Shown in pieces: positions 48,932-59,802 of a stretch of 64,000 bases of DNA; positions within the stretch are counted from its first letter, which is position 1, and each line of letters starts with the position of its first letter. The notes under the pieces were generated by a model. The model did not search any database, had not been told where the DNA came from, and saw nothing but the letters and a program-made list of their open reading frames with translations. The translations under genes were made by a program, and so were the position numbers. The DNA comes from Mycobacteriales bacterium. Lineage in GTDB: Bacteria; Actinomycetota; Actinomycetes; Mycobacteriales; Mycobacteriaceae. Location: the NCBI GenBank assembly GCA_012842085.1, contig DUTM01000009.1, positions 124,001-188,000 on the forward strand. The letters are read 5' to 3'.

Positions 48932-51790
48932 ATGGCAGATCGCCTGACGATTAAGGGCGCCCGTGAACACAACTTGTGCGGCATTAATCTTGATCTTCCG
49001 CGGGATTCCTTTATCTGTATTACAGGGTTATCCGGATCAGGTAAATCCTCGTTAGCCTTCGACACCATATTTGCGGAAGGCCAGCGCCGCTACGTGGAGT
49101 CGCTTTCTGCCTACGCCCGCCAGTTTTTGGGCCAGATGGATAAACCCGATGTGGACCTCATCGAGGGGCTATCTCCGGCAGTCTCCATCGACCAAAAATC
49201 AACCAACCGCAACCCACGTTCGACAGTCGGCACGATTACGGAAGTGTACGACTACCTGCGGTTGCTTTTCGCGCGCGCCGGCACTCCACACTGTCCCGTG
49301 TGTGGTGCGCCGATTGAGCGGCAAACACCCCAACAAATTGTTGACCAGGTGTTGGAACTGCCTGAGCGCTCCAAATTCCAAGTTTTGGCGCCCGTCATTC
49401 GGCACCGAAAAGGCGAATTCGAGGATCTTTTCCAGAAACTACAGGGCGAAGGTTTCTCCCGTGTGAAAGTTGACGGAGAGGTCTACTCCCTCAATGACAC
49501 TCCCAAGCTGGAACGCCAAGAATGGCACGACGTTGATGTCGTGGTGGACCGGTTAATGGTGAAAGCGTCAGCCAAACAGCGCCTCACCGATTCTGTTGAG
49601 ACAGCGTTGCAGTTGGCTGAGGGAATTGTCGTTATTGACTTTGTGGATAAAGATCCTGCCGATCCGGAGCGCACGATGCGTTTTTCGGAAAAAATGGCGT
49701 GCCCCAATGGCCATCGTCTAGAAATAGATGAGCTGGAACCACGCTCCTTCTCTTTCAACTCACCTTATGGTGCTTGTCCTGACTGCGACGGTTTGGGTTC
49801 ACACCTCCGGCTTGATCCGGACCTGATTGTGCAAGATGGGGACAAATCATTAGCTGAAGGTGCAGTTTTACCCTGGGCATACGGCCCCAATCAACGGTAT
49901 TTCCAGAAACTCTTAAGCGCTCTCGCAGATGTTATGGGCTTTTCCATGGATACCCCATGGGAGGAACTGACACAGGAGCAACGCGATGCGGTTTTGAATG
50001 GTTCACCCCACCAAATCCATGTGAAATACAAGAACCGCTTTGGCCGTCGCCGGCAATATAAAGCACCCTTCGAGGGCGTCATCCCGTACATCAACCGAAA
50101 AGTTGAATACACCGAATCAGAAACCCTGAAAGAACGCTATCAAAGCTTCATGCGCCCAGTTCCGTGCGAAACCTGTGGCGGACGCCGACTCCGCAATGAG
50201 GTACTGGCAGTTACTCTGCAGACTAAAAACGGAGAGCAGTTCAATATTTCAGAGTTAACTGATAGCTCCATTGCAGACTGTACTGCTCTTCTAAAAAATT
50301 TGGAGCTGTCGGAACGCCAGGCCGCTATTGCACGGCGGGTGCTGAAAGAAGTTTTGGCACGGCTCGAGTTTTTGATCGATGTGGGGCTCGACTACCTCAC
50401 CTTGTCACGCAGTGCGGGCAGCCTGTCCGGTGGAGAAGCCCAGCGCATTCGTCTCGCGACCCAAATCGGTTCCGGACTAGCGGGCGTTTTATATGTGTTG
50501 GACGAGCCTAGTATCGGACTCCACCAGCGCGACAACCGTCGGCTGATCGCAACACTCAAAAAATTGCGGGACCTGGGCAACACTCTCATTGTCGTGGAAC
50601 ACGATGAAGAAACAATGGTTTCAGCAGACTGGATAGTTGATATCGGCCCCGGCGCGGGCGAATTCGGGGGAGAGGTTGTCCACTCAGGGTCCTATGAAGA
50701 CCTCTTAAAGAAAGAGAATTCCCTTACTGCCGACTATTTGGCTGGTCGCCGCTCCATTGCGGTTCCTGCAATTAGGCGCCCAGTTGACAGGCAGCGGGAA
50801 ATCACTGTGGTTGATGCGCGGCAAAATAATTTGCAGCACATTGACGTCACCTTCCCCCTAGGCATATTTACTTGCGTTACTGGTGTCTCCGGATCCGGTA
50901 AATCCACTTTGGTGAACGAAATTCTCGCCACAGCACTTGCCAATAACTTGAATAAGGCACGGCAAGTACCCGGGCAGCACAAACGAATTGAGGGGTTAGA
51001 GCACCTCGACAAGTTGGTGCAGGTGGATCAGTCGCCGATTGGTCGCACACCCCGCTCTAACCCCGCAACATATACGGGCGTCTTCGACAAGATCCGGGGA
51101 CTCTTCGCGGCAACCCCCGAAAGTAAAGTGCGCGGCTATAAGCCCGGTAGATTTTCTTTCAACGTCAAGGGCGGTCGCTGCGAAGCTTGTCGGGGTGACG
51201 GCACAATCAAGATTGAAATGAACTTTCTGCCGGATGTTTACGTGCCCTGCGAGGTTTGCAATGGGAAACGCTACAACCGTGAAACGTTAGAGATTCGCTA
51301 CAAAGGCAAAAATATTTCGGAAGTTCTCAACATGCCGATCAGCGAGGCGGCGGAATTCTTTAAACCTGTTCAAAGCATTCATCGCTACCTCGAAACCCTG
51401 GTAGATGTTGGGCTGGGTTATGTCCGTTTAGGGCAGCCCGCTACTACCCTTTCCGGTGGGGAAGCACAACGTGTGAAGCTTGCTACGGAGTTGCAGAAAC
51501 GGTCAACAGGTAAGACTGTTTACATTTTGGATGAACCCACTACCGGACTGCATTTTGAAGACATCCGAAAATTGCTGAAAGTACTTAACGGGCTGGTGGA
51601 CAAGGGCAATACTGTCATTGTGATCGAGCACAATCTGGATGTCGTGAAATCTGCAGACTGGATAATCGACCTCGGCCCGGAGGGGGGAGCCGGCGGCGGC
51701 AAGATTGTGGCCGAAGGTACCCCGGAAGAAGTAGCACAGGTTAAAGAATCGTACACCGGCCATTATTTGGCTGAAGTTCTAGACGCGTGA
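48932..51790 (+). CDS. uvrA: excinuclease ABC subunit A
   Basis: Damage-sensing ATPase of nucleotide excision repair, 952 residues. Two ABC modules: Walker [17 protein letters not shown] (about 32) and [14 protein letters not shown] (about 650), with ABC signatures [14 protein letters not shown] and [14 protein letters not shown]. Zinc-finger cysteine pairs are seen as [31 protein letters not shown] and [12 protein letters not shown] 48932 follows TAGGAGAGG. No LexA-type palindrome was found in the 100-160 bp upstream. Confidence 0.98.
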   Translation: MADRLTIKGAREHNLCGINLDLPRDSFICITGLSGSGKSSLAFDTIFAEGQRRYVESLSAYARQFLGQMDKPDVDLIEGLSPAVSIDQKSTNRNPRSTVGTITEVYDYLRLLFARAGTPHCPVCGAPIERQTPQQIVDQVLELPERSKFQVLAPVIRHRKGEFEDLFQKLQGEGFSRVKVDGEVYSLNDTPKLERQEWHDVDVVVDRLMVKASAKQRLTDSVETALQLAEGIVVIDFVDKDPADPERTMRFSEKMACPNGHRLEIDELEPRSFSFNSPYGACPDCDGLGSHLRLDPDLIVQDGDKSLAEGAVLPWAYGPNQRYFQKLLSALADVMGFSMDTPWEELTQEQRDAVLNGSPHQIHVKYKNRFGRRRQYKAPFEGVIPYINRKVEYTESETLKERYQSFMRPVPCETCGGRRLRNEVLAVTLQTKNGEQFNISELTDSSIADCTALLKNLELSERQAAIARRVLKEVLARLEFLIDVGLDYLTLSRSAGSLSGGEAQRIRLATQIGSGLAGVLYVLDEPSIGLHQRDNRRLIATLKKLRDLGNTLIVVEHDEETMVSADWIVDIGPGAGEFGGEVVHSGSYEDLLKKENSLTADYLAGRRSIAVPAIRRPVDRQREITVVDARQNNLQHIDVTFPLGIFTCVTGVSGSGKSTLVNEILATALANNLNKARQVPGQHKRIEGLEHLDKLVQVDQSPIGRTPRSNPATYTGVFDKIRGLFAATPESKVRGYKPGRFSFNVKGGRCEACRGDGTIKIEMNFLPDVYVPCEVCNGKRYNRETLEIRYKGKNISEVLNMPISEAAEFFKPVQSIHRYLETLVDVGLGYVRLGQPATTLSGGEAQRVKLATELQKRSTGKTVYILDEPTTGLHFEDIRKLLKVLNGLVDKGNTVIVIEHNLDVVKSADWIIDLGPEGGAGGGKIVAEGTPEEVAQVKESYTGHYLAEVLDA

Positions 51791-51929
51791 GTTATATAAC
51801 ACGTAGTAATTGGCTTTTAAAGGTATGATGGATTACACTTTGCTCGAGACCGTCTGAGTTTTCAGAAGCAAGTGGAGTCCCATCCCACCAGTCGACATCC
51901 TACGGGATTGTTTCCTGGTCCTTTTAGAT

Positions 51930-51954
51930 AGCGGTTGCTTACGTAGCCGTTTTT
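51930..51954 (+). terminator. imperfect terminator-like hairpin in infC leader
   Basis: Arms AGCGGTTGC (51930-51938) and GTAGCCGTT (51943-51951), nine pairs including three G-U, with a 4-nt loop and a run of five T. Weaker than the next hairpin. Confidence 0.4.
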
Positions 51955-51965
51955 AATTGGTCGAT

Positions 51966-51998
51966 GGGTCCCGGTGCATTGCCCGGGACTTTTCTTTT
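51966..51998 (+). terminator. intrinsic terminator (attenuator candidate) before infC
   Basis: Arms GTCCCGG (51968-51974) and CCGGGAC (51983-51989), 8-nt loop, then TTTTCTTTT. It ends about 46 nt before the infC start, and no gene ends nearby except uvrA about 175 nt upstream. Confidence 0.7.
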
Positions 51999-52044
51999 GG
52001 GGCAACACTTGAGATCGTTAGAATCCAACTATTGAGGAGTCCCC

Positions 52045-52575
52045 ATCAGCAACCAAGATGCCCGTATAAACGAACGAATCCGAGTTCCCGAAGTACGCCT
52101 AGTCGGCCCCAACGGAGAACAGGTGGGTATTGTTCGTGTTGAACAGGCTCTCAAGCTGGCCTATGAAGCTGACCTGGACCTCGTTGAGGTCGCTCCAAAT
52201 GCACGGCCGCCAGTGTGCAAAATCATGGACTACGGCAAGTTCAAGTACGAAGCTGCTCAAAAAGCACGCGCAGCTCGTCGGAACCAGCAGCAGACCGTGA
52301 TTAAGGAACAGAAGCTTCGTCCCAAAATCGATGATCACGATTATGAGACCAAGAAAGGAAACGTTGTCCGTTTCCTGAAAAAGGGCTCAAAGGTTAAGGT
52401 AACGATCATGTTCCGTGGACGTGAGCAATCACGGCCTGAACTCGGTTTCCGTCTCCTCGAACGTCTCGCAAATGACGTTGAAGAGTTCGGTGTCGTGGAA
52501 TCCCGTCCGAAGCAGGATGGCCGCAACATGATTATGGTGCTGGCACCTAACCGCGGAAAGAAGACTCAAAAGTAG
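52045..52575 (+). CDS. infC: translation initiation factor IF-3 (ATC start)
   Basis: Binds the 30S subunit and checks start codon pairing. The N-terminal domain ([24 protein letters not shown]), the linker [11 protein letters not shown] and the C-terminal domain ([24 protein letters not shown]) are complete. The frame has no ATG, GTG or TTG early enough: the first is GTG 52123, inside the conserved N-terminal domain. ATC 52045, 5 nt after GAGGAG, gives the full 176-residue protein. Rare start codons such as AUU or AUC are known for IF-3 and let it repress its own synthesis. It leads the infC-rpmI-rplT operon. Confidence 0.94.
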   Translation: MSNQDARINERIRVPEVRLVGPNGEQVGIVRVEQALKLAYEADLDLVEVAPNARPPVCKIMDYGKFKYEAAQKARAARRNQQQTVIKEQKLRPKIDDHDYETKKGNVVRFLKKGSKVKVTIMFRGREQSRPELGFRLLERLANDVEEFGVVESRPKQDGRNMIMVLAPNRGKKTQK

Positions 52576-52646
52576 TACGCAGAAAGCTGCATGCTACTCC
52601 TGGATCGATAGATCAGTTCGCTGATCATGACAAGAACTGAGGAATA

Positions 52647-52838
52647 ATGCCTAAGCAAAAGACTCATAAGGGAACGGCAAAGCGTTTCAAAAAGACTGGT
52701 TCCGGAAAGCTTCGTCGTGAGAAGGCTGGCAAGCGCCACCTTCTGGAGCACAAGTCCTCCCGCCGTACCCGCCGTCTCTCCGGCAGCACTGATGTTGCCG
52801 CTGCTGACGTCAAGCGTGTTGAGCGCCTCCTGGGTTAA
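52647..52838 (+). CDS. rpmI: 50S ribosomal protein L35
   Basis: A 63-residue basic protein, [20 protein letters not shown] followed by [17 protein letters not shown], the standard L35 sequence. ATG 52647 follows TGAGGAATA. It lies 71 bp after infC and 51 bp before rplT. Confidence 0.97.
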   Translation: MPKQKTHKGTAKRFKKTGSGKLRREKAGKRHLLEHKSSRRTRRLSGSTDVAAADVKRVERLLG

Positions 52839-52889
52839 TACACCCTCTCAAACCAAACTTTTCGAAACGATAATTGACAGGATGACATC

Positions 52890-53273
52890 GTGGCACGAGT
52901 AAAACGGGCAGTAAATGCCAAAAAGAAGCGTCGCACTACTTTGCAGGGTGCCTCTGGCTACCGCGGACAGCGTTCACGTCTGTACCGCAAGGCTAAGGAA
53001 CAGACCCTCCACTCAATGACTTACTCCTACCGGGACCGTCGCGCCCGCAAGGGAGACTTCCGCAAACTGTGGATTGCACGTATCAACGCTGCAGCCCGCC
53101 AGAATGACATGACCTACAACCGCTTCATGCAGGGTCTGCGTCTTGCTGGAGTCGAGTTGGACCGTAAGTCCCTCGCTGAGCTAGCTGTTACTGATGAGGC
53201 TGCCTTTGCAAACCTCGTCGAAGTTGCTCGCAAGGCTCTTCCCGAGGATGTTAACGCTCCTGCAAGCAAATAA
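52890..53273 (+). CDS. rplT: 50S ribosomal protein L20
   Basis: A 127-residue basic protein with [52 protein letters not shown] and [19 protein letters not shown], diagnostic for L20, an early assembly protein that in some bacteria represses its own operon. GTG 52890 follows GACAGGATG. A short Ala/Pro-rich tail ends the protein. The next gene begins 17 bp later. Confidence 0.97.
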   Translation: MARVKRAVNAKKKRRTTLQGASGYRGQRSRLYRKAKEQTLHSMTYSYRDRRARKGDFRKLWIARINAAARQNDMTYNRFMQGLRLAGVELDRKSLAELAVTDEAAFANLVEVARKALPEDVNAPASK

Positions 53274-53290
53274 CAGGTCGGCGTAGATCT

Positions 53291-54119
53291 GTGACTACAT
53301 CAGAACATAAACGACCCGTGGAACTGTTCACTGAACGGACTCCACGGGTCGTTAATGCATCTAAGCTGCATCGTTCCCGGGAACGCCGGAAAACCGGACT
53401 TTTCCTAGCTGAAGGATGGAATGCAGTCTCCGCAGCCGTGCAGGCTGACAATGTGGTAGACCTTTATGTCACTGAAGAGGCAGCCGAGCAACACGCAAAC
53501 ACGCTCATGTCAGCGACTCATCGGGGAATGTACATTCACTACATTGATGAGAAAGCTGATCGCTCACTTGCCGACACAGTTACCCCCACCGGGATTTATG
53601 CCGTGTGCAGGCAAACGGTGCAAGGTTTAGCGGAAGTATTAGACGCGGTAGCGCACCCACAACTTGTCCTAGTAGGTGTGGACACCAACAATCCTGGCAA
53701 CGCAGGCACCATGATGCGTCTTGCAGACGCTTTTGGAGCCGACCTGATTGTTTTTACGGGAGAATCCGTCGACCCTGAAAACACTAAATGTGTACGCGCA
53801 TCTGCGGGCAGTATTTTTCACTTACCGGTATGTCGTGAAGCGGATACTGAAGTTGCTCTGCAAACTCTTAAAGGGGCGGGACTGCAGCTACTCGCCACCA
53901 CGCTGGACGGCGAGGAAAATCTGGCACACGCAAATGAACTATTAAAACGGCCCACAGCGTGGCTTATGGGCAGCGAGGCCCACGGTCTCGATCCAGCGGT
54001 TTTAGCCTTAGCAGACCACACCGTCACCATCCCGCTGTGGGGTTCTGCGGAAAGTCTCAACTTGGCCACCGCTGCATCTATTTGTCTTTATAGTTCGGCA
54101 GTGGCACAGCATGATGTCA

Positions 54120-54130
<11 letters not shown>
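53291..54130 (+). CDS. tsnR: SpoU-type RNA 2'-O-methyltransferase
   Basis: A SPOUT-superfamily methyltransferase. The N-terminal substrate-binding domain (ASKLHRSRERRKTGLFLAEG) precedes the three SpoU motifs: DTNNPGNAGTMMRLADAFGAD, WLMGSEAHGL, and IPLWGSAESLNLATAASI, which form the knotted SAM site. The target (rRNA or tRNA) is not known; homologues at this site are named TsnR. The start is uncertain: GTG 53291 gives 279 residues without a good ribosome site, while in-frame GTG 53318 gives MELFTERTPRV, matching the mycobacterial N-terminus as I recall it. A strong hairpin covers this region. Confidence 0.88.
53311..53352 (+). repeat. long hairpin in the first codons of the SpoU-type gene
   Basis: Perfect 12-bp arms ACGACCCGTGGA (53311-53322) and TCCACGGGTCGT (53341-53352); inside them GTTCA/TGAAC can add 5 bp. 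It begins 38 nt after the rplT stop. It looks like the stem of a terminator but has no T-run. Confidence 0.75.
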
Positions 54131-55222
<1,092 letters not shown>

Positions 55223-55263
55223 GCTTTTAGTTCGCTACATACTCCTCATAGCAAGGAAAAACA

Positions 55264-57750
55264 GTGTTTGTTCCACAAAGTTGGCTCGAAGAAGTACTCC
55301 AACGCAAGAATCCTGACTGGTCCGCAACAACCCAGGAAATCGATGACGGCTTTGTAGCAGTGGGTTTCGAGATTGAAGATGTACCGCAACCCCTTCCCGA
55401 GACCACGGGACCTCTAGTTATCGGTCGTGTTGTTGAGATTGAGGAACTAACTGAGTTCCGCAAACCTATCCGCTTCTGCCATGTCGATGTGGGACGCGAA
55501 AATGGTGAGCTGCAGGAAATCATTTGTGGAGCCCAAAACTTTAAACTCAATGACCTCGTTGTGGTCGCCTTGCCGGGAGTTGTCCTACCAGGGAACTTCG
55601 AAATCAGCGAACGTAAGACCTATGGGCACATGTCCCGCGGCATGATGTGCTCAGTCCGGGAACTCGGAATTGGAGAGGATCACACTGGCATCCTCGTACT
55701 TCGTCCCGGAACCGCAGAACCAGGCGACAATGCTTACGATATTTTGCAGCTGGATGACACCATTTTCGAGGTCAACATTACGCCCGACCGTGGATATGGG
55801 CTTTCAGTACGGGGACTCACTCGGGAACTAGCCAGCGCTTTTGAACTGGACTATGAGGATCTTGCGCGAGATCAGGGTCTTGATGCGGAAGGCGAGGCGT
55901 GGCCCGTTTCTATTGATGCGAACACTAAGGCGCGTCGCTTTGCCGCCCGGAAAGTTACGGGAATTGACCCCGCGGCGAAAACCCCCTGGTGGATGGAACG
56001 CCGTCTATTCCTTTCCGGAGTGCGGCCCATTAGTCCAGCAGTGGACGTCACCAACTATGTGATGCTTGAACTTGGCCAGCCCATGCATGCCTATGATGTG
56101 GAGAAACTTGATGGGCCCATCCAAGTTCGGTTTGCTCACAAAGATGAAAAGCTGGTGACGATTGACCACGTTGAACGTGAACTGTCTCCAGAAGATGTAG
56201 TTATTGCCGATAATTCTGGTGCGATCGGTATCGGTGGCGTCATGGGAGGTGCCGCTACTGAGGTTGGAGATAGCACCACAGATGTTCTTTTCGAGGCCGC
56301 TAACTTTGAGCCGCATAACGTTTTCCGAAGTGGCCGTTTCCATAAGCTCAGCTCAGAATCTTCCCGTCGGTTTGAACGCCAGGTAGATTCGGCGCTCTGC
56401 GATATTGCAGTAGACCGGGCAGCGAAACTGCTTGTCGAGATTGCTGGTGGAGAAATATCAGCCGGCCGAACTGATGTTGGTGCCGCCCTGGAAATGGAAG
56501 AAATTCTTTTCCCGGCGAACGAACCCGACATCGTTGCTGGCGTGGACTATCCCGCCGGAACCACCGAAAAGTGGCTTAAAGAAGTGGGATGCACTGTAAC
56601 AGATGCTGGTGACGGCATGCTGAAGGTTGTACCACCGACGTGGCGACCAGACCTTAAACAAGGATCTGACCTTGTGGAAGAGGTACTGCGTCTGGAAGGG
56701 CTCGAGTCCATTCCCGTTAAACTGCCGCAGGCCCCCGCTGGTCGTGGCTTAACAGGAGCACAACGCCGTCGGCGGGTCGTCAATAGGGCCCTCGCCTATA
56801 ACGGATATGTGGAGGTTATTCCCACACCCTTTATGGCTAATAACGCTTTTGATGCGTGGGGATTGGATGCCGACGATCCTCGTCGCAACACCACTAAAGT
56901 GCTTAACCCGTTGGATTCACAAGCGGGCACTTTAGCAACAACTCTGCTACCAGCACTTTTCGATGTGGTGCACCGTAATGTCGCACGCGGGCAACGGGAC
57001 TTGAGTATCTACGGAATGGCACAAGTCTGCCTGCCGGACGATACGACTCATCCAGTTGGCCCTGTCGCAACTGATAAACGCCCTAGTGATGCAGAAGTTG
57101 AGGAACTTATTGAAGCACTGCCGCAGCAGCCTCTTTACGTTGCGACAGTACTTACCGGACTACGTGAACCAGCAGGTTTCTGGGGCGCAGGTCGTCCCGC
57201 GGATCTCTGGGACGCGATCGAGTCTGCTCGCATTGTGGGTCGTGCGGCAGGATGTGAATTCCGATTTGAAAAGACCACCTATTTGCCGTGGCACCCAGGT
57301 CGTTGCGCAGCCATCTATCTAGACGACAAACTTGTTGGCCACGCCGGCGAGCTACATCCTGCCATTATTGAGAAGCTTGGTTTGCCGTCACGCACCTGTG
57401 CGATGGAACTCAATGTTTCGGAACTGCCTACCGAGTATCCGGGACAGGCTCCCACGGTTTCTTCCTACCCAGCGGTCTTCCAAGATATTGCGCTTGTTGT
57501 GGATAAGGATATTCCACAGCAAAACATTGTCGATACGCTGCTGGCAGCCGGCCAGCCGCTCTTGGATGACGTGCAGTTATTCGACATTTACGAGTCTGAC
57601 AAGCTGGGGGAGGGGAAGCGCTCGCTCGCCTTTTCCCTCACGTTCCGTTCCACCGAACGTACCCTTACGGAGGATGAAGCTTCGGAAGTCCGGGATAAGG
57701 CGGTATCTGCCGTTTCAGAAAAATATGGTGCCGTTTTGCGCGCTATCTAA
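55264..57750 (+). CDS. pheT: phenylalanyl-tRNA synthetase beta chain
   Basis: Large subunit of PheRS with editing and tRNA-binding roles, 828 residues. Domains in order: tRNA-binding OB fold (about 45-150, VIGRVVEIEEL through MSRGMMCSVRELG), B3/B4 editing domain (about 215-390, PVDVTNYVMLELGQPMHAYD), B5 (about 410-485), a synthetase-like core, and the C-terminal ferredoxin-like anticodon-binding domain (SSYPAVFQDIALVVDKDI to the end). GTG 55264 follows AAGGAAAAAC. Cotranscribed with pheS. Confidence 0.96.
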   Translation: MFVPQSWLEEVLQRKNPDWSATTQEIDDGFVAVGFEIEDVPQPLPETTGPLVIGRVVEIEELTEFRKPIRFCHVDVGRENGELQEIICGAQNFKLNDLVVVALPGVVLPGNFEISERKTYGHMSRGMMCSVRELGIGEDHTGILVLRPGTAEPGDNAYDILQLDDTIFEVNITPDRGYGLSVRGLTRELASAFELDYEDLARDQGLDAEGEAWPVSIDANTKARRFAARKVTGIDPAAKTPWWMERRLFLSGVRPISPAVDVTNYVMLELGQPMHAYDVEKLDGPIQVRFAHKDEKLVTIDHVERELSPEDVVIADNSGAIGIGGVMGGAATEVGDSTTDVLFEAANFEPHNVFRSGRFHKLSSESSRRFERQVDSALCDIAVDRAAKLLVEIAGGEISAGRTDVGAALEMEEILFPANEPDIVAGVDYPAGTTEKWLKEVGCTVTDAGDGMLKVVPPTWRPDLKQGSDLVEEVLRLEGLESIPVKLPQAPAGRGLTGAQRRRRVVNRALAYNGYVEVIPTPFMANNAFDAWGLDADDPRRNTTKVLNPLDSQAGTLATTLLPALFDVVHRNVARGQRDLSIYGMAQVCLPDDTTHPVGPVATDKRPSDAEVEELIEALPQQPLYVATVLTGLREPAGFWGAGRPADLWDAIESARIVGRAAGCEFRFEKTTYLPWHPGRCAAIYLDDKLVGHAGELHPAIIEKLGLPSRTCAMELNVSELPTEYPGQAPTVSSYPAVFQDIALVVDKDIPQQNIVDTLLAAGQPLLDDVQLFDIYESDKLGEGKRSLAFSLTFRSTERTLTEDEASEVRDKAVSAVSEKYGAVLRAI

Positions 57751-57808
57751 TGCGGAGGAGCGCCGATAAATCCCACCGTTCGCGGTTAATTAATGGGATG
57801 ATGAATTT

Positions 57809-58654
57809 ATGACTATTTCTCCGCGTGAAGTGCCCCGAGTTTTATCCATTGCCGGTACCGATCCCAGTGGGGGTGCAGGGCTGCAAGCTGACTTGAAGTC
57901 GATTGCGGCTGCCGGTGGATATGGCATGGGGGTGGTGACGGCCTTAGTTGCGCAAAATACTTGTGGTGTACGTTCAGTACATACGCCTCCTTTAGAGTTT
58001 CTGCGCGACCAACTTGCTGCTGTGACAGATGATGTGGCGATTGATGCCGTCAAAATCGGCATGCTCGGGGATCCAGAGATCACCGCAGTTGTCCACGATT
58101 GGCTGGTAGAAACCAAGCCCCCGGTCGTGGTGTTAGATCCCGTCATGGTTGCGACGAGTGGTGATCGTTTGCTGTCAGCAGACGCGGAAGAAGCGATGCG
58201 GGAGCTGGTTGTTACCACTGGTGAAGTTGCTGATATCGGTGTTATTACACCCAACATTCCGGAATTAGCTGTGCTGGTGAAAGAGTCTCCGGTGGAGACC
58301 ATTGAAGAGGCTGTGAAGCAAGGAGAACAGCTTCTTGAATCCACAAAAGCTGCAGTTCTTGTCAAGGGTGGGCATCTCAGTAATCAAACCCTTACGGACT
58401 ATCTTTTGCGGCATGATCACGAGCCCGAGCATTTTTTGCATCCCCTGGTTGATACCAAGAATACGCACGGTACTGGATGCTCTTTGTCTGCAGGTTTAGC
58501 TACCAGAATTGCCCAGTCGGGTGATGTAGTGAAAGCATCGCAGCTGTCGATTGATTGGCTGTACGGTGCAATATTGCACGCAGACTTATTAGAAGTGGGG
58601 AAGGGGCACGGGCCTGTTTTCCATGGGTGGGAGACTGCCCCCTGCTGTCAGTAA
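57809..58654 (+). CDS. thiD: hydroxymethylpyrimidine/phosphomethylpyrimidine kinase
   Basis: Phosphorylates HMP and HMP-phosphate for thiamine synthesis. A 281-residue ribokinase-fold protein with LSIAGTDPSGGAGLQADLKSIAA at the N-terminus, the VLDPVMVATSG segment, and the C-terminal anion-hole motif NTHGTGCSLSAGLA. ATG 57809 has no ribosome site; GATGAT 6 nt upstream may be a -10. No other thiamine gene is near and no TPP riboswitch fits in the 58-bp gap after pheT. Confidence 0.95.
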   Translation: MTISPREVPRVLSIAGTDPSGGAGLQADLKSIAAAGGYGMGVVTALVAQNTCGVRSVHTPPLEFLRDQLAAVTDDVAIDAVKIGMLGDPEITAVVHDWLVETKPPVVVLDPVMVATSGDRLLSADAEEAMRELVVTTGEVADIGVITPNIPELAVLVKESPVETIEEAVKQGEQLLESTKAAVLVKGGHLSNQTLTDYLLRHDHEPEHFLHPLVDTKNTHGTGCSLSAGLATRIAQSGDVVKASQLSIDWLYGAILHADLLEVGKGHGPVFHGWETAPCCQ

Positions 58655-58675
58655 GCCGTACTACTATTCGTATTC

Positions 58676-58710
58676 TTGCATAATATTGCATAAGGGTGAA
58701 TAATTAAAGA
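58676..58710 (+). promoter_or_regulatory. argC promoter with two ARG-box-like sites
   Basis: TTGCAT (58676-58681), 17-nt spacer, AATAAT (58699-58704), then 6 nt to ATG 58711, a leaderless layout. TGCATAATATTGCA (58677-58690) is one base from the ARG box form TGMATWWWWATKCA and covers the -35. TGAATAATTAAAGA (58697-58710) is a weaker copy over the -10. ArgR repression by arginine is inferred. Confidence 0.65.
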
Positions 58711-59769
58711 ATGACTATTTCTGTAGCTGTAGCTGGTGCCACCGGATATGCAGGCTGTGAGATCCTTCGTTTGCTTTTGGGTCATCCTGCTTATCACCGG
58801 GGTGAACTGACTATCGGTGCACTTTGCGCTAATCGTAATGCCGGGCAAAGAGTAGGGGAGTTCCATCCTCACCTAGCCCCACTTGCGGATCGTCAGTTCG
58901 ACAAAACCTCTGCGGACGTGCTCGCCGGACACGACGTTGTCTTCATGGCGCTTCCACATGGGCATTCCGGGGCTCTCGCCAAAGAACTTACAGAAAAAGC
59001 CGGTGACGCCGGTAGTGCACCAGTAGTTATCGACTGTGCAGCAGATTTTCGACTACGCGATGCAGCAGCCTGGGAGAAATGGTACGAATCCCCGCACCAA
59101 GGCACATGGCCTTACGGACTGCCAGAATTGGCTAACCACCGAGAGGCCTTAAAAACTGCGAAGACAGTAGCGGTACCAGGCTGTTTCCCAACCGGTGCTT
59201 CGTTAGCTATGTATCCCGCGGTAGCAGCCGGAATAACTAGTGACGACCTCACTTTTGTCTCCTTTACAGGCACTTCTGGAGCTGGTCGTGGCGCCAATGT
59301 CCTCAATTTGCATGCGGAAGTATCTGGTTCTGCGAAAGCCTACAAACTGGCTGGACGGCACCGCCATACCCCAGAAATTTTGCAAAATATGCAGGCTCTT
59401 ACCGACCAAAAGCTAAAAATTAGCTTTACTCCTGTGCTGGCACCAATGCCACGCGGGATATTGACGACTGCCATAACAACAACGTCAGCAACTGCGGAAG
59501 AGGCCCAGCAGATTTACGAAAATGCTTACCAGAACGAACCATTCGTTCAGGTTCTGCCCTATGGCCAACAACCGATGACTAAATCGGTGCTGGGCTCCAA
59601 TAATGTCCAGATAGCCGTCGACGTGGACCCGGACTCCCAGAAACTCATCGTCACCTCAGCTATTGACAACCTTGTTAAAGGCACTGCTGGTGGGGCTGTC
59701 CAATGTATGAATATCGTCCTTGGATGGGATGAAACCGACGGTCTTTCCACTGTTGGTGTCGCTCCGTAG
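58711..59769 (+). CDS. argC: N-acetyl-gamma-glutamyl-phosphate reductase
   Basis: NADPH-dependent reduction of acetylglutamyl phosphate, third step of arginine synthesis. 352 residues with the nucleotide fold [28 protein letters not shown], and the catalytic Cys in [19 protein letters not shown]. First gene of argC-argJ-argB-argD-argF, all on the plus strand with gaps of 20-40 bp, and driven by the promoter just upstream. Confidence 0.97.
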   Translation: MTISVAVAGATGYAGCEILRLLLGHPAYHRGELTIGALCANRNAGQRVGEFHPHLAPLADRQFDKTSADVLAGHDVVFMALPHGHSGALAKELTEKAGDAGSAPVVIDCAADFRLRDAAAWEKWYESPHQGTWPYGLPELANHREALKTAKTVAVPGCFPTGASLAMYPAVAAGITSDDLTFVSFTGTSGAGRGANVLNLHAEVSGSAKAYKLAGRHRHTPEILQNMQALTDQKLKISFTPVLAPMPRGILTTAITTTSATAEEAQQIYENAYQNEPFVQVLPYGQQPMTKSVLGSNNVQIAVDVDPDSQKLIVTSAIDNLVKGTAGGAVQCMNIVLGWDETDGLSTVGVAP

Positions 59770-59802
59770 CGGACTCCCCATACAAAGATTGGAAGAATTC
59801 CT

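Larger units (their letters stand above)
51824..52044 (+). promoter_or_regulatory. infC leader with candidate promoter and attenuator
   Basis: TATGAT at 51824-51829 is a possible -10, although no good -35 is visible. That gives a leader of about 210 nt before the ATC start of infC. Inside lie two hairpins with U-rich tails, listed separately, just upstream of the infC ribosome site GAGGAG. This layout suggests premature termination control, as known for infC-rpmI-rplT operons of other bacteria. No Rfam leader was recognised by eye. Confidence 0.5.
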
